From contig NZ_CP061281.1 of assembly GCF_014621695.1 (NCBI RefSeq), positions 6,014,001 through 6,078,000 on the forward strand: a stretch of DNA of 64,000 nucleotides, written 5' to 3'. The translations under genes were made by a program, and so were the position numbers. The stretch comes from Streptomyces xanthii (GTDB lineage Bacteria > Actinomycetota > Actinomycetes > Streptomycetales > Streptomycetaceae). The notes beneath the pieces were generated by a model. It was given only the letters and a program-made list of their open reading frames with translations. It was not told the DNA's origin and did no database searches. Shown here one piece after another: positions 28,657-39,414 of this stretch. The number at the start of each line of letters is the position of its first letter. Within the stretch, counting starts at the first letter, position 1.

Positions 28657-30312
28657 ATGAACGCGTCCGACAGGCAGGCAGCACCGACCCAGACGCCCGA
28701 GTGGCAGGCGCTGGTCAAGCATCGTGAGGAGCTGGGCGAGGTCCGGCTGCGCGAGCTGTTCGCCGCCGACCCGGAGCGCGCGACGCGCTCCGTCCTCGAG
28801 GTCGGTGACCTGCACATCGACCACTCCAAGCACCTCGTGACCGACGAGACGCTGCGCCTGCTGCGCGAGCTCGCGGCCGCGACCGACGTCTTCGGTCTCC
28901 GCGACGCCATGTTCCGCGGCGAGAAGATCAACACCACCGAGGACCGCGCCGTCCTGCACATCGCGCTGCGCGCCCCGCGCGACGCCGTGATCGAGGTCGA
29001 CGGCGAGAACGTGGTGCCGGGCGTGCACGCCGTCCTCGACAAGATGTCCGCCTTCGCCGACCGGGTCAGGTCGGGGGAGTGGACGGGCCACACCGGCCGG
29101 CGCATCAGGAACGTCGTCAACATCGGCATCGGCGGCTCCGACCTCGGTCCGGCGATGGCCCACGAGGCGCTGCGCTCCTTCACCGACCGCGACCTGACGG
29201 TCCGTTTCGTGTCCAACGTGGACGGCTCCGACCTCCACGAGGCCGTACGGGACCTGGACCCGGCCGAGACGCTGTTCATCGTCGCCTCGAAGACCTTCAC
29301 CACCATCGAGACGATCACGAACGCGACCTCCGCCCGCAACTGGCTGCTGACCGGGCTGAGGGCCGGCCAGGAAGCCGTCGCGAAGCACTTCGTCGCTCTG
29401 TCGACGAACGCGGAGAAGGTCGCCGAGTTCGGCATCGACACGTCCCACATGTTCGAGTTCTGGGACTGGGTCGGCGGACGTTATTCGTATGACTCCGCGA
29501 TCGGCCTGTCGCTGATGATCGCGATCGGCCCGGAGCGCTTCCGCGAGATGCTCGACGGCTTCCACCTCGTCGACGAGCACTTCCGCACCGCGCCCGCCGA
29601 GTCCAACGTGCCGCTCCTGATGGGCCTCCTGGGCATCTGGTACGGCAACTTCCACGACGCCCAGTCGCACGCCGTGCTGCCGTACTCCCACTACCTGTCC
29701 AAGTTCACCGCCTACCTCCAGCAGCTCGACATGGAGTCGAACGGCAAGTCGGTGCAGCGCGACGGCGAGCCCGTCACGTACCAGACCGGGCCGGTCGTGT
29801 GGGGCACCCCGGGAACCAACGGGCAGCACGCCTACTACCAACTGATCCACCAGGGCACGAAGTTGATCCCCGCCGACTTCATCGGCTTCGCCGAGCCCGT
29901 CGCCGACCTGCAGCCCGGACTCGCCGCCCAGCACGACCTGCTCATGGCGAACTTCTTCGCCCAGACCCAGGCGCTCGCCTTCGGCAAGACCCCGGACGAG
30001 GTGCGCGCCGAGGGTGTGCCCGAGGAACTGGTCCCGCACAAGACGTTCAAGGGGAACCACCCGACCACCACGATCCTGGCCACGTCACTGACCCCGTCCG
30101 TGCTCGGCCAGCTCGTCGCCCTCTACGAGCACAAGGTGTTCGTCCAGGGAGCGGTGTGGAACATCGACTCCTTCGACCAGTGGGGCGTCGAACTCGGCAA
30201 GGTCCTCGCCAAGCGCGTGGAACCCGCCCTGACCGAGGGCGCGGACGTCCCCGGGCTCGACAGCTCGACCAAGGCCCTCGTCGCCAAGTACCGGGAACTG
30301 CGCGGGCGCTGA
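28657..30312 (+). CDS. pgi: Glucose-6-phosphate isomerase
   Basis: Interconverts glucose- and fructose-6-phosphate, 551 residues from the ATG at 28657 (GAGAGAAGG upstream). The sugar-phosphate isomerase fold is shown by [20 protein letters not shown] and the family signature [15 protein letters not shown]. The long-form signature [18 protein letters not shown] and the C-terminal [13 protein letters not shown] with its essential Lys are intact. It is the entry point at which fructose-6-phosphate from the fructan locus meets glycolysis or the pentose phosphate genes that follow. It is transcribed alone, flanked by hairpins. Confidence 0.97.
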   Translation: MNASDRQAAPTQTPEWQALVKHREELGEVRLRELFAADPERATRSVLEVGDLHIDHSKHLVTDETLRLLRELAAATDVFGLRDAMFRGEKINTTEDRAVLHIALRAPRDAVIEVDGENVVPGVHAVLDKMSAFADRVRSGEWTGHTGRRIRNVVNIGIGGSDLGPAMAHEALRSFTDRDLTVRFVSNVDGSDLHEAVRDLDPAETLFIVASKTFTTIETITNATSARNWLLTGLRAGQEAVAKHFVALSTNAEKVAEFGIDTSHMFEFWDWVGGRYSYDSAIGLSLMIAIGPERFREMLDGFHLVDEHFRTAPAESNVPLLMGLLGIWYGNFHDAQSHAVLPYSHYLSKFTAYLQQLDMESNGKSVQRDGEPVTYQTGPVVWGTPGTNGQHAYYQLIHQGTKLIPADFIGFAEPVADLQPGLAAQHDLLMANFFAQTQALAFGKTPDEVRAEGVPEELVPHKTFKGNHPTTTILATSLTPSVLGQLVALYEHKVFVQGAVWNIDSFDQWGVELGKVLAKRVEPALTEGADVPGLDSSTKALVAKYRELRGR

Positions 30313-30391
30313 CGAATTGGGTTAATCGGGTGCGGGAGTGCCGTCCGGCGGGCCAGACTGCGGGTCCGTGACCCTGCCGGGAGGCACCCCC

Positions 30392-30874
30392 GTGGACCAC
30401 CTCATGTCGGCCCTCGCCGACCCCGAACGACTGAAGCTGTACGCGCGGATCGTGCTCGACGACCTCCCGCCGAGCGAGGCCGACTCCCCGGCGGCCCGCC
30501 GCCACCTGGGCAAACTCCTCGCGGCGGGCCTGGTCCAGCGGCTCGACGACGGTTCGCTGCGCGCCGGGCCCGAGGTCTTCCGCAGGGCCCGCACCGCCGA
30601 GTCCGCCACCGGCGTCCCGCGCCACCTCGCCGGCTTCTTCGCGCGCGGCCGCCTCACCGCGATCCCGGTGCGCCCCACCGTGCGCCACGACCTGCTCGTG
30701 CACCTCACGGACACCCTCTTCGAGGCGAACCGCACCTACAGCGAGACCGAGGTCAACGAGGCGCTGCGCACCGTCCACGACGACACCGCGGCCCTGCGCC
30801 GCTACTGCGTCATCGACGGCCTCCTGGTCCGCGAGAAGGACGGTTCCGACTACCGGGTACCGCAGCACGCGTGA
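30392..30874 (+). CDS. DUF2087-domain protein
   Basis: A 160-residue protein, start chosen at the GTG at 30392 because GGGAGG lies 7 bp before it. An in-frame GTG at 30368 is a weaker alternative. The N-terminal half resembles an ArsR-like winged helix (HLMSALADPERLKLYARIVL...HLGKLLAAGLV). The C-terminal half is the DUF2087 unit (FARGRLTAIPVRPTVRHDLL ... YSETEVNEALRTVHDD...YCVIDGLLVRE). A regulatory, DNA-binding role is suggested by the fold but no target is known. It sits between pgi and the pgl gene, which converges on it. Confidence 0.85.
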   Translation: MDHLMSALADPERLKLYARIVLDDLPPSEADSPAARRHLGKLLAAGLVQRLDDGSLRAGPEVFRRARTAESATGVPRHLAGFFARGRLTAIPVRPTVRHDLLVHLTDTLFEANRTYSETEVNEALRTVHDDTAALRRYCVIDGLLVREKDGSDYRVPQHA

Positions 30875-30916
30875 GGCCCCGCGCCCCGGAGCGGACTCCA
30901 GAGGGCACGGGGCCTC
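30873..30916. terminator. Bidirectional hairpin between the DUF2087 gene and pgl
   Basis: A 13-bp stem with one C-A mismatch: GAGGCCCCG-C-GCCC (30873-30886) with GGGC-A-CGGGGCCTC (30903-30916). It overlaps the stop codon of the DUF2087 gene and can serve both convergent transcripts. Confidence 0.75.
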
Positions 30917-30932
30917 GACGGCGGCGTCGGCG

Positions 30933-31712
30933 TCAGGCGATCGCCGGCGGGTACAGCGAGGACGGCAGCTGCGAGGCCGCCGCCGCGTCGAGCAGCCACA
31001 GCGTGCGCGAGCGGCCGTACGCGCCGGCCGCCGGCGCCTGGACCTCACCCGCGCCCGACAGGGCGATCGCGGCCGCGTTCGCCTTGTCCTCACCGGCCGC
31101 CAGCAGCCACACCTCGCGCGCGGACCGGATCGCCGACAGCGTGAGCGTGATGCGGGTCGGCGGCGGCTTGGGCGCGCCGTGCACACCGACGACCATGCGC
31201 TCGGTCTCGCGGACCGCGGGCAGCTCGGGGAAGAGCGAGGCCACATGGGTGTCCGGGCCGACACCGAGCATCAGCACGTCGAAGGTCGGCACCTCCCCGT
31301 GGTCCTCGGGACCGGCCGCGTTGGCCAGCTCGGCCGCGTAGGCCTCGGCCGCCGCGTCCGCCTCGAACGGGCCGTCCGACGCCGGCATGGGGTGCACGCG
31401 GCGCGGGTCGAGCGGCACGCTGTCCAGGAGCGCCTCGCGCGCCTGCGTGTAGTTGCGCTCGGGGTCGCCGTCCGGCAGGAAGCGCTCGTCGCCCCACCAC
31501 AGGTCGAGCCGGCCCCAGTCGATCGCGTCCCGCGCGGGCGCGGCGGCCAGCGCGGCCAGCAGCCCGTTGCCGTTGCGGCCGCCGGTCAGGACGACGGAGG
31601 CCGAACCGCGGGCGCTCTGGGCGTCGACGATCTTGGTGATCAGCCGGGCCGCGGCCGCCTGCGCCATCAGCTCCTTGTCGCGGTGGACGACGAGTTGGGG
31701 TGCCGCGCTCAC
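30933..31712 (-). CDS. pgl: 6-Phosphogluconolactonase
   Basis: Hydrolyses 6-phosphogluconolactone in the oxidative pentose phosphate path, 259 residues, NagB-like fold. Motifs are VVLTGGRNGNGLLAAL (phosphate loop), WGDERFLPDGDPERNY and the late LMLGVGPDTHVASLFP. In the phosphate loop, Asn replaces the Gly-Ser of NagB relatives. The GTG start at 31710-31712 overlaps the opcA stop, coupling the two. It is the last gene of the minus-strand tkt-tal-zwf-opcA-pgl operon. Confidence 0.95.
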   Translation of the reverse strand: MSAAPQLVVHRDKELMAQAAAARLITKIVDAQSARGSASVVLTGGRNGNGLLAALAAAPARDAIDWGRLDLWWGDERFLPDGDPERNYTQAREALLDSVPLDPRRVHPMPASDGPFEADAAAEAYAAELANAAGPEDHGEVPTFDVLMLGVGPDTHVASLFPELPAVRETERMVVGVHGAPKPPPTRITLTLSAIRSAREVWLLAAGEDKANAAAIALSGAGEVQAPAAGAYGRSRTLWLLDAAAASQLPSSLYPPAIA

Positions 31713-32767
31713 TTCGCCACCGCCTTCTTGGCCGGAGCCTTCTTCGCGGCCGCCTTGCCCGCGGGCGCGGCCTTCTTGCGTACGGGTTCCCCGCCGGCCG
31801 GAGCCTGCTCTGCCACGGACTCGTCAGCGGGCTCCTCCGCCGGATCCGCGAGCCGGTCGACGCCGTAGCGCAGCGCGGCCGCGTACGTGTCGTCCGGGTC
31901 GAGGCGGCGCAGCTCCTCGGCGATCAGCTCGGACGTCTCGCGGCGCTTGAGTGCGACCGCGCGGTCCGGCTGCCCCTGTATGGAGAGCGTGGCGAGGGTG
32001 CCGTCGGCCCGGTCGAGCACGATCGGGCCGCAGGTCGACTCCATGCGCACCGAGGTGAGCCCGGGGCCCGAGGACTGCGAGCGGCGCACCGGCACGTCGA
32101 GCCGGTCCGCGAGCCACATCGCGAGCAGCTCGCAGCTCGGATTGAACTCCTCGCCCTCGACCTCGACCGAGGTGACCTTGCAACTGACCTGGTCGAGCGC
32201 GGCCGCGAGCATGGAGCGCCACGGCGTGATCCGGGTCCAGGACAGGTCCGTGTCGCCGGGGGAGTAGGCGGCCGCGCGGGCCTCCAGCTCCCGCACCGGC
32301 TGCTCGGTCGCGTACGTGTCCGTGACGCGGCGCTGGGCGAGCGCGCCCAGCGGGTCCTTCGCGGGGTCCAGCGGGGCGTCCACCGGCCACCAGACGACCG
32401 TGGGGGCGTCCGGCAGCAGCAGCGGCAGGACCACCGACTGCGCGTGGTGGACGACCTCGCCGTACAGGCGCAGGACGACGGTCTCGCCGGTGCCCGCGTC
32501 GGCACCGACGCGCACCTCGGCGTCGAGCCGCGACGTCGTGCGGTCGCGCGGGGTGCGCGAGACGCGCTTGATGACGACCAGGGTGCGCGAGGGGTGCTCG
32601 CGCGACGCCTCGTTGGCCGCCCGCAGCGCGTCGTAGGCGTTCTCCTCGTCGGTGACGATGACGAGGGTCAGGACCATGCCGACGGCGGGGGTGCCGATGG
32701 CGCGGCGGCCCTGCACGAGCGCCTTGTTGATCTTGCTGGAGGTGGTGTCCGTGAGGTCGATCTTCAT
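31709..32767 (-). CDS. opcA: Glucose-6-phosphate dehydrogenase assembly protein OpcA
   Basis: A 352-residue OpcA, needed for assembly or redox control of G6P dehydrogenase in cyanobacteria and found beside zwf in actinobacteria. Start is the ATG at 32765-32767 (MKIDLTDTT), overlapping the zwf stop in an ATGA. Family segments are RRAIGTPAVGMVLTLVIV, PLLLPDAPTVVWWP and DLSWTRITPWRSMLA. The last 45 residues are a Lys/Ala/Pro-rich tail (KKAAPAGKAAAKKAPAKKA), similar in style to the UvrA tail. Cysteines used for redox sensing elsewhere are few here. Confidence 0.95.
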   Translation of the reverse strand: MKIDLTDTTSSKINKALVQGRRAIGTPAVGMVLTLVIVTDEENAYDALRAANEASREHPSRTLVVIKRVSRTPRDRTTSRLDAEVRVGADAGTGETVVLRLYGEVVHHAQSVVLPLLLPDAPTVVWWPVDAPLDPAKDPLGALAQRRVTDTYATEQPVRELEARAAAYSPGDTDLSWTRITPWRSMLAAALDQVSCKVTSVEVEGEEFNPSCELLAMWLADRLDVPVRRSQSSGPGLTSVRMESTCGPIVLDRADGTLATLSIQGQPDRAVALKRRETSELIAEELRRLDPDDTYAAALRYGVDRLADPAEEPADESVAEQAPAGGEPVRKKAAPAGKAAAKKAPAKKAVAK

Positions 32768-34293
32768 GGCCGGCGCCAGCTCCGTCCGTCTCGTGCGAGC
32801 ATCTCGTCCGCCTCGGCGGGCCCCCACGTGCCGGCCGGGTACTGGGCGGGCCTGCCGTGCGTGTCCCAGTACTGCTCGATCGGGTCGAGGATGTTCCAGG
32901 ACAGCTCGACCTCCTCCGTGCGCGGGAAGAGGTTGGAGTCGCCGAGCAGGACGTCCAGGATCAGCCGCTCGTACGCCTCCGGGCTCGACTCCGTGAAGGA
33001 CTCGCCGTAGGCGAAGTCCATCGACACGTCCCGGATCTCCATCGACGTGCCCGGCACCTTCGAGCCGAAGCGCACCGTGATGCCCTCGTCCGGCTGGACG
33101 CGGATCACGATCGCGTTCTGCCCGAGCTCCTCCGTCGCCGTGTGGTCGAAGGGAGAGTGCGGGGCGCGCTGGAAGACGACCGCGATCTCGGTGACGCGGC
33201 GGCCGAGCCGCTTACCGGTGCGCAGATAGAAGGGGACGCCCGCCCAGCGGCGGTTGTCCACCTCCAGCTTGATGGCCGCGTAGGTGTCGGTCTTCGACTT
33301 GGGGTCGATGCCGTCTTCCTGGAGGTAGCCGACGGCCTTCTCGCCGCCCTGCCACCCGGCCGCGTACTGGCCGCGCACCGTGTCCCGGCCCAGGTCCTTC
33401 GGCAGCCGGACCGCGCCGAGCACCTTGGCCTTCTCGGCGACGAGCGCGTCCGCGTCGAAGGAGGCGGGCTCCTCCATCGCGGTCAGCGCCATCAGCTGGA
33501 GCAGGTGGTTCTGGATGACGTCACGGGCGGCGCCGATGCCGTCGTAGTAGCCCGCGCGGCCGCCGATGCCGATGTCCTCGGCCATCGTGATCTGCACGTG
33601 GTCCACATAGCTGCGGTTCCAGATCGGCTCGAACATCTGGTTGGCGAAGCGCAGCGCCAGAATGTTCTGGACCGTCTCCTTGCCCAGGTAGTGGTCGATC
33701 CGGAACACCTGGTCCGGGTCGAACACCTCGTGCACGATCGCGTTCAGCTCCTTGGCCGACGCGAGGTCGTGGCCGAAGGGCTTCTCGATGACCGCGCGGC
33801 GCCAGGAACCCTCCGGCGCGTCCGCCAGGCCGTGCTTCTTCAGCTGCTGCACGACCTGCGGGAAGAACTTGGGGGGTACGGAGAGGTAGAACGCGAAGTT
33901 CCCGCCCGTGCCCTGCGACTTGTCGAGGTCGTTGATCGTCGCCTTGAGCTGCTCGAACGCCTCGTCGTCGTCGAAGTTGCCCTGGACGAACCGCATGCCC
34001 TGGATGAGCTGCTGCCAGACCTCCTCGCGGAACGGCGTACGCGCGTGCTGCTTGACCGCGTCGTGCACCTCCTGCGCGAAGTCCTCGTCCTGCCACTCAC
34101 GGCGGGCGAACCCGATCAGCGAGAAGCCCGGCGGCAGCAGACCACGGTTCGCGAGGTCGTAAACGGCGGGCATCAGCTTTTTACGTGACAAATCGCCCGT
34201 GACACCGAAGATCACCAGACCCGACGGCCCCGCGATGCGCGGGAGCCGTCGGTCTGCGGCGTCACGGAGCGGATTGGCTCCGTGTGCGGTCAA
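32764..34293 (-). CDS. zwf: Glucose-6-phosphate 1-dehydrogenase
   Basis: First enzyme of the oxidative pentose phosphate pathway, 509 residues. The start is TTG at 34291-34293: no ATG or GTG fits, and CGGAGGG lies 9 bp before it, inside the end of tal. The dinucleotide loop GVTGDLSRKKLMPA is at about residues 30-43 and the active-site signature RIDHYLGKETVQN near 199-211. NADP use is expected from the Ser-Arg-Lys after the glycine loop. The gene is 4 bp from tal and overlaps opcA. Confidence 0.96.
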   Translation of the reverse strand: MTAHGANPLRDAADRRLPRIAGPSGLVIFGVTGDLSRKKLMPAVYDLANRGLLPPGFSLIGFARREWQDEDFAQEVHDAVKQHARTPFREEVWQQLIQGMRFVQGNFDDDEAFEQLKATINDLDKSQGTGGNFAFYLSVPPKFFPQVVQQLKKHGLADAPEGSWRRAVIEKPFGHDLASAKELNAIVHEVFDPDQVFRIDHYLGKETVQNILALRFANQMFEPIWNRSYVDHVQITMAEDIGIGGRAGYYDGIGAARDVIQNHLLQLMALTAMEEPASFDADALVAEKAKVLGAVRLPKDLGRDTVRGQYAAGWQGGEKAVGYLQEDGIDPKSKTDTYAAIKLEVDNRRWAGVPFYLRTGKRLGRRVTEIAVVFQRAPHSPFDHTATEELGQNAIVIRVQPDEGITVRFGSKVPGTSMEIRDVSMDFAYGESFTESSPEAYERLILDVLLGDSNLFPRTEEVELSWNILDPIEQYWDTHGRPAQYPAGTWGPAEADEMLARDGRSWRRP

Positions 34294-34297
34294 GGGA

Positions 34298-35416
34298 TCA
34301 GCCCTCCGAAGGGGCGAGGCGCTTCAGCTCCGCCTCGGTAGAAGCGAGCAGATCGTTCCAGGCCGACTCGAACTTCTCGACGCCCTCGTCCTCGAGGAGC
34401 TGCACGACCTCGTCGTACGAGATCCCCAGCTTCTCGACGGCCGCCAGCTCCGCGCGGGACTGGTCGTACGTGCCCGCGATCGTGTTGCCGGTGATCCGGC
34501 CGTGGTCGGCCGTCGCGTCCAGCGTGGCCTCCGGCATCGTGTTCACCGTGCCCGGGGCGACCAGGTCGTCGACGTACAGGGTGTCCTTGTACGCCTTGTC
34601 CTTCACGCCGGTCGAGGCCCACAGCGGACGCTGCTTGTTGGCCTGCGCCTTGTCGAGCGCGGCCCAGCGGTCGCCCGAGAACACCTCTTCGTAGGCCTCG
34701 TAGGCGAGGCGCGCGTTGGCCAGACCGGCCTTGCCGCGCGCGGCCTTGGCCTCGTCGGTGCCGATCGCGTCGATCCGCTTGTCGATCTCGGTGTCCACAC
34801 GGGACACGAAGAAGGACGCCACGGAGTGGATCTTCGACAGGTCCAGGCCGGCCGCCTTGGCCTTCTCCAGACCGGAGAGGTAGGCGTCCATCACCTCGCG
34901 GTAGCGCTCGAGCGAGAAGATCAGCGTGACGTTGACGCTGATGCCCTTGCCGATCGTCTCGGTGATCGCGGGCAGGCCCGCCTTGGTCGCCGGGATCTTG
35001 ATCAGCGTGTTCGGCCGGTCCACCAGCCAGGCGAGCTGCTTGGCCTCGGCGACCGTCGCCTTCGTGTTGTGCGCGAGCCGCGGGTCGACCTCGATCGACA
35101 CCCGGCCGTCCTGGCCGCCCGTCGCGTCGAAGACCGGGCGCAGGATGTCGGCGGCGTCACGGACGTCCGCCGTCGTGATCATGCGGATGGCCTCTTCGAC
35201 GGTGACCTTGCGGGCCGCGAGGTCGGCGAGCTGCTGCTCGTAACCGTCACCGCTCGAGATCGCCTTCTGGAAGATCGACGGATTGGTGGTGACGCCCACG
35301 ACGTGCTGCTGGTCGATCAGCTCGGCCAGATTGCCGGACGTGATCCGCTTGCGCGACAGGTCGTCCAGCCAGATCGCGACGCCCTCCTCGGAGAGGCGCT
35401 TGAGTGCGTCTGTCAT
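34298..35416 (-). CDS. tal: Transaldolase
   Basis: Non-oxidative pentose phosphate enzyme, 372 residues, from the ATG at 35414-35416 with GGAG upstream. The N-terminal signature [13 protein letters not shown] and the Schiff-base lysine in [11 protein letters not shown] are present. The length and insertions are those of the long actinobacterial (TalB-unrelated, type 2/3) class. It follows tkt by 34 bp and precedes zwf by 4 bp. Confidence 0.96.
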   Translation of the reverse strand: MTDALKRLSEEGVAIWLDDLSRKRITSGNLAELIDQQHVVGVTTNPSIFQKAISSGDGYEQQLADLAARKVTVEEAIRMITTADVRDAADILRPVFDATGGQDGRVSIEVDPRLAHNTKATVAEAKQLAWLVDRPNTLIKIPATKAGLPAITETIGKGISVNVTLIFSLERYREVMDAYLSGLEKAKAAGLDLSKIHSVASFFVSRVDTEIDKRIDAIGTDEAKAARGKAGLANARLAYEAYEEVFSGDRWAALDKAQANKQRPLWASTGVKDKAYKDTLYVDDLVAPGTVNTMPEATLDATADHGRITGNTIAGTYDQSRAELAAVEKLGISYDEVVQLLEDEGVEKFESAWNDLLASTEAELKRLAPSEG

Positions 35417-35450
35417 GGAAATTCCATCTCCTACAGGTCGTGTACGAGCG

Positions 35451-37538
35451 TCAGCGCTGGGCCGCGTCGAGGGATTCCCGGGCCACGGCCACCACGTTCT
35501 CCGCAGTGAAACCGAACTCGCGGAAGAGGACCTTGCCGTCCGCCGAAGCACCGAAGTGCTCCAGGGAAACGATGCGGCCCGCGTCCCCGACGTACTTGTG
35601 CCAGGTCAGGCCGACACCCGCCTCGACCGCGACACGCGCCTTCACCGACGGCGGCAGGACGCTGTCCCGGTACCCCTGGTCCTGCTCCTCGAACCACTCC
35701 ACGGACGGCATCGACACCACGCGCGTGGCGACACCCTCCGCCTCCAGGGTCTCGCGCGCCTCGACGGCGAGGTGCACCTCGGAACCGGTGGCGATCAGGA
35801 TCAGGTCCGGCGTCTCCTTGGACGCCTCGACGAGCACGTAGCCACCCTTGACGGTGTCCTCGTTCGGCTCGTACGTCGGCACGCCCTGACGGGTCAGCAC
35901 CAGACCGTGCGGCTTGGAGACGCCGTACTCCTTCTTGCCGCGGCGCAGGATCTCGCGCCAGGCGATGGCCGTCTCGTTGGCGTCGGCCGGCCGCACCACG
36001 TTCAGACCCGGGATGGCGCGCAGCGCGGCGAGGTGCTCGACCGGCTGGTGCGTCGGGCCGTCCTCGCCGAGGCCGATCGAGTCGTGCGTCCACACGTAGG
36101 TGACGGGCAGCGACATGAGGGCCGACAGGCGGACCGCGTTGCGCATGTAGTCGGAGAACACCAGGAAGGTGCCGCCGTAGATGCGCGTGTGGCCGTGCAG
36201 AGCGATGCCGTTCATCTCCGCGGCCATGGCGTGCTCGCGGATGCCGAAGTGGATCGTGCGGCCGTACGGGTCGGCCTCCGGCAGCGGGTTGTCCGCGGGG
36301 AGGAAGGACGACGTCTTGTCGATCGTCGTGTTGTTCGAGCCCGCGAGGTCGGCGGAGCCGCCCCACAGCTCGGGGATCACCGGGCCGAGCGCCTGGAGGA
36401 CCTTGCCGGACGCGGCACGCGTCGCGACACCCTGGCCCGCCTCGAAGACCGGGAGCTTCTCCTCCCAGCCGGCCGGCAGCTCGCCCGCCTGGATGCGGTC
36501 GAACTCGGCGGCGCGCTGCGGGTTGCCCGTGCGCCACTCCTGGAACGACTTCTCCCACTCGGCCTTGGCCTGGGCGCCGCGGTCCACCGCCTTGCGGGTG
36601 TGCTCGATGACCTCGTCCGCGACCTCGAAGCTCTGCTCCGGGTCGAAGCCCAGGACGCGCTTGGTGGCGGCGACCTCGTCGGCGCCGAGCGCCGAGCCGT
36701 GCGCGGCCTCGGTGTTCTGCGCGTTCGGGGCGGGCCAGGCGATGATCGAGCGCATCGCGATGAACGACGGCCGGTCGGTGACCTTCTTGGCCTCCTGGAT
36801 CGCCGCGAAGATCGCCGCGTGGTCCAGGTCGCCGTCCGCCTTCGGCTCGACGCGCTGGACGTGCCAGCCGTAGGCCTCGTAACGCTTGACGGTGTCCTCG
36901 GAGACCGCCGTCTCGGTGTCGCCCTCGATCGAGATGTGGTTGTCGTCCCACAGCAGGATCAGGTTGCCCAGGCGCTGGTGGCCCGCGAGCGAGGACGCCT
37001 CGGCGGAGATGCCCTCCTGGAGGCAGCCGTCACCGGCGATCGCGTAGATGTAGTGGTCGAACGGAGAGGTGCCCTGCGGCGCCTCCGGGTCGAACAGACC
37101 GCGCTCGTAGCGGGCGGCCATCGCCATGCCCACGGCGTTGGCGACACCCTGGCCGAGCGGGCCGGTCGTGGTCTCGACACCGGTCGTGTGGCCGTACTCC
37201 GGGTGGCCCGGGGTCTTGGAGCCCCAGGTGCGGAAGGCCTTGAGGTCGTCCAGCTCCAGGCCGAAACCGGCCAGGTACAGCTGGATGTAGAGGGTCAGGG
37301 ACGAGTGGCCCGCGGACAGCACGAAGCGGTCGCGGCCCACCCAGTCGGCGTCCGCCGGGTCGTGCCGCATCACCTTCTGGAAGAGGGTGTACGCGGCCGG
37401 TGCCAGGCTCATCGCCGTACCGGGATGGCCGTTGCCGACCTTCTGTACGGCGTCGGCGGCCAGGACGCGAGCGGTGTCAACGGCCCGCTGGTCCACATCG
37501 GTCCACTCGAGGTCAGTGGTGGTCGGCTTGGTGCTCAC
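35451..37538 (-). CDS. tkt: Transketolase
   Basis: Thiamine-diphosphate enzyme, 695 residues, GTG start at 37536-37538 with AGGAG upstream. The ThDP fold is evident from [19 protein letters not shown] (residues about 165-183), followed by the Asn/Ile metal ligands in [12 protein letters not shown]. The Pyr domain has the conserved Glu in [15 protein letters not shown] and [14 protein letters not shown]. It is the promoter-proximal gene of the pentose phosphate operon, divergent from ctaB. Confidence 0.97.
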   Translation of the reverse strand: MSTKPTTTDLEWTDVDQRAVDTARVLAADAVQKVGNGHPGTAMSLAPAAYTLFQKVMRHDPADADWVGRDRFVLSAGHSSLTLYIQLYLAGFGLELDDLKAFRTWGSKTPGHPEYGHTTGVETTTGPLGQGVANAVGMAMAARYERGLFDPEAPQGTSPFDHYIYAIAGDGCLQEGISAEASSLAGHQRLGNLILLWDDNHISIEGDTETAVSEDTVKRYEAYGWHVQRVEPKADGDLDHAAIFAAIQEAKKVTDRPSFIAMRSIIAWPAPNAQNTEAAHGSALGADEVAATKRVLGFDPEQSFEVADEVIEHTRKAVDRGAQAKAEWEKSFQEWRTGNPQRAAEFDRIQAGELPAGWEEKLPVFEAGQGVATRAASGKVLQALGPVIPELWGGSADLAGSNNTTIDKTSSFLPADNPLPEADPYGRTIHFGIREHAMAAEMNGIALHGHTRIYGGTFLVFSDYMRNAVRLSALMSLPVTYVWTHDSIGLGEDGPTHQPVEHLAALRAIPGLNVVRPADANETAIAWREILRRGKKEYGVSKPHGLVLTRQGVPTYEPNEDTVKGGYVLVEASKETPDLILIATGSEVHLAVEARETLEAEGVATRVVSMPSVEWFEEQDQGYRDSVLPPSVKARVAVEAGVGLTWHKYVGDAGRIVSLEHFGASADGKVLFREFGFTAENVVAVARESLDAAQR

Positions 37539-37916
37539 CCTGAGTCAGGGCTCCTCTCCACGGGTCAATGCCGGTGATGTCGGTCTCACCGGGCGTTGTC
37601 GAGCCTACCCTTGCTGGAACACGCATTTTTTCGAGTCATTACAGACTGCCGGGACTCCGTCGGGTCCGCCTCCTGACAGGGATCCACGGGGATTCTCAGG
37701 TGACATGGGGGCCGCTCGAACGAGGGCTCGGCCAACTCCCCTTCTCTCCGTGCCGACACGCTCGCTCTACGGCATGCGGCCCAACACGACCCGACCCCCG
37801 CGAAGGGCTGGGTATAGGCAACGTCTACAGTGGCGTGGTACGCGCGAGCCATTACCGGGACTTCACTTCAAGGGGTCCGCAACGGGGGTTCGCTGGAGTC
37901 TCTGTCAGGGGTGTGC
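37539..37916. other. Divergent tkt/ctaB promoter region, no gene
   Basis: 378 bp between two divergent genes. On the minus side, TAGGCT (complement near 37605-37610) is a candidate tkt -10, and CCGGTGA/TCACCGG (37570-37591) is a 7-bp inverted repeat near it. The TTTTTTCG tract at 37626-37633 is unusually AT-rich for the region. On the plus side, TATAGG (about 37812) and TACAGT (about 37827) are -10-like before ctaB. Confidence 0.4.
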
Positions 37917-38864
37917 GTGACGGCCGTCGAATCCCGTCCAGCGGGAGCGCTCGGGACGAGCAGCAGCCAAGGCCGACGGCCGATCGGGGCCCGTGTCAAG
38001 GCGTTCGTGGCGCTGACCAAGCCGCGGATCATCGAGCTTCTGCTCATCACCACCGTTCCGGTGATGTTCCTCGCCGAGCAGGGTGTGCCGGACCTGAAGC
38101 TGGTGCTCGTCACCTGCCTCGGCGGCTACCTCTCCGCGGGCGGCGCCAACGCGCTCAACATGTGGTACGACCGCGACATCGACGCCCTCATGGAGCGCAC
38201 GTCGCAGCGTCCTCTGGTCACGGGCATGGTGAGCCCGAAGGAGTGCCTGGTCTTCGGCATCTCCCTCGCGGTGATCTCCACGCTCCTGTTCGGCTTCGCG
38301 GTCAACTGGCTGTCCGCGTGGCTCTCCCTGGGCGCGCTCCTCTTCTATGTGGTCGTCTACACGATGATCCTGAAGCGCCGCACGTCGCAGAACATCGTGT
38401 GGGGCGGCATCGCCGGCTGTCTTCCGGTCCTCATCGGCTGGTCGTCGGTCACGAACTCGATGTCCTGGGCGCCGGTCATCCTCTTCCTCGTCATGTTCTT
38501 CTGGACGCCGCCGCACTACTGGCCGCTCTCCATGAAGGTGAAGGACGACTACGCGCGCGTGGGCGTGCCGATGCTCCCCGTCATCGCCTCCAACAAGGTG
38601 GTGGCCAAGCAGATCGTCATCTACAGCTGGGTGATGTTCGCGGTGTCGCTGCTGCTGACGCCGCTCGGCTACACGGGCTGGTTCTACACGGTGGTCGCGC
38701 TCCTCGCGGGCGGCTTCTGGCTCTGGGAGGCGCACGGCCTGCAGAACCGCGCCAAGGCCGAGGTCACCGGGACGAAGCTCAAGGAGATGCGCCTCTTCCA
38801 CTGGTCCATCACCTACGTGTCGCTGCTCTTCGTGGCCGTGGCCGTGGACCCGTTCCTGCGCTGA
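37917..38864 (+). CDS. ctaB: Protoheme IX farnesyltransferase (heme O synthase)
   Basis: Membrane UbiA-family prenyltransferase adding farnesyl to heme B for cytochrome oxidase, 315 residues. I chose the GTG at 37917 (VTAVESRP) with AGGGG upstream; a GTG two codons earlier is possible. Substrate motifs are [22 protein letters not shown], with the first Asp-rich site, and the second polar loop [15 protein letters not shown]. Eight or nine hydrophobic helices are visible. The product goes to CtaA, encoded 3 kb away on the other strand. Confidence 0.96.
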   Translation: MTAVESRPAGALGTSSSQGRRPIGARVKAFVALTKPRIIELLLITTVPVMFLAEQGVPDLKLVLVTCLGGYLSAGGANALNMWYDRDIDALMERTSQRPLVTGMVSPKECLVFGISLAVISTLLFGFAVNWLSAWLSLGALLFYVVVYTMILKRRTSQNIVWGGIAGCLPVLIGWSSVTNSMSWAPVILFLVMFFWTPPHYWPLSMKVKDDYARVGVPMLPVIASNKVVAKQIVIYSWVMFAVSLLLTPLGYTGWFYTVVALLAGGFWLWEAHGLQNRAKAEVTGTKLKEMRLFHWSITYVSLLFVAVAVDPFLR

Positions 38865-38881
38865 CCCGCCTTCCTGTGCTC

Positions 38882-38925
38882 CGATGGGTGGGGCGCGTGG
38901 CCTAAGCCACGCGCCCCACCCATCG
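38882..38925 (+). terminator. 20-bp perfect hairpin after ctaB
   Basis: 38882-38901 pairs without mismatch with 38906-38925 around the tetraloop CTAA, followed by CTTGTTC. It is the longest perfect hairpin in the window and probably bars read-through into the next gene. Confidence 0.85.
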
Positions 38926-38945
38926 CTTGTTCGGCTACTCGTCGG

Positions 38946-38951
38946 TAGCAT
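38946..38951 (+). promoter_or_regulatory. -10 hexamer of the small conserved gene, leaderless arrangement
   Basis: TAGCAT ends 7 bp before the ATG at 38959, the same spacing as in uvrC, the SMR gene and dapD. There is no ribosome site. Confidence 0.4.
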
Positions 38952-38958
38952 CCTGCTC

Positions 38959-39291
38959 ATGGCAGAGACTCAAGCGGTTGAGGCGCCCGGTCGGGCGGCG
39001 AAGGACGAGCGCCGGGCGGCCAAGCTGGCCAAGCAGATCGGCGCGTTCGCCAAGGCGCACGGCGGCGCCGAGGGACAGCTCGCGTACATCGGCGAGCACG
39101 GCACGCGCATCGCGCTGGTCGGCGGCGACGGCGGCTGGGGCAACCTGGTGGCCGACACCTACGAGGTCGCGCAGAAGGCCGTCGAGAAGGCCGGGATCAC
39201 CCTCCACGAGGACTTCGACGGCGACTTCGCCGCTAAGGTCGAGACCGGCCCGTACGAGTGGAAGCGGATGGCCGGCATGCAGATCGGCTGA
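38959..39291 (+). CDS. Small conserved actinobacterial protein of unknown function
   Basis: A 110-residue protein starting MAETQAVEAPG. An Ala/Lys/Arg-rich helical N-terminus of about 40 residues leads to a compact domain with GTRIALVGGDGGWGNLVADTYE and AGITLHEDFDGDFAAKVETGPYEWKRMAG. No catalytic or binding motif is recognised. I recall closely similar proteins in other streptomycetes at the same place, so it is real, but its function is unknown. It has its own terminator before it and is not obviously part of an operon. Confidence 0.8.
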   Translation: MAETQAVEAPGRAAKDERRAAKLAKQIGAFAKAHGGAEGQLAYIGEHGTRIALVGGDGGWGNLVADTYEVAQKAVEKAGITLHEDFDGDFAAKVETGPYEWKRMAGMQIG

Positions 39292-39414
39292 TCCCCGTCC
39301 GGTGGTCATGGGCGCAGGTGTGCGACCGGTGGTCGAGCAACACCAGGCGCCCGTTCACCCGTTAGGACTGTAGAAGCGCGGTGAGAAGCGCGGTCCACAT
39401 ACGGGGAGCCCCGG

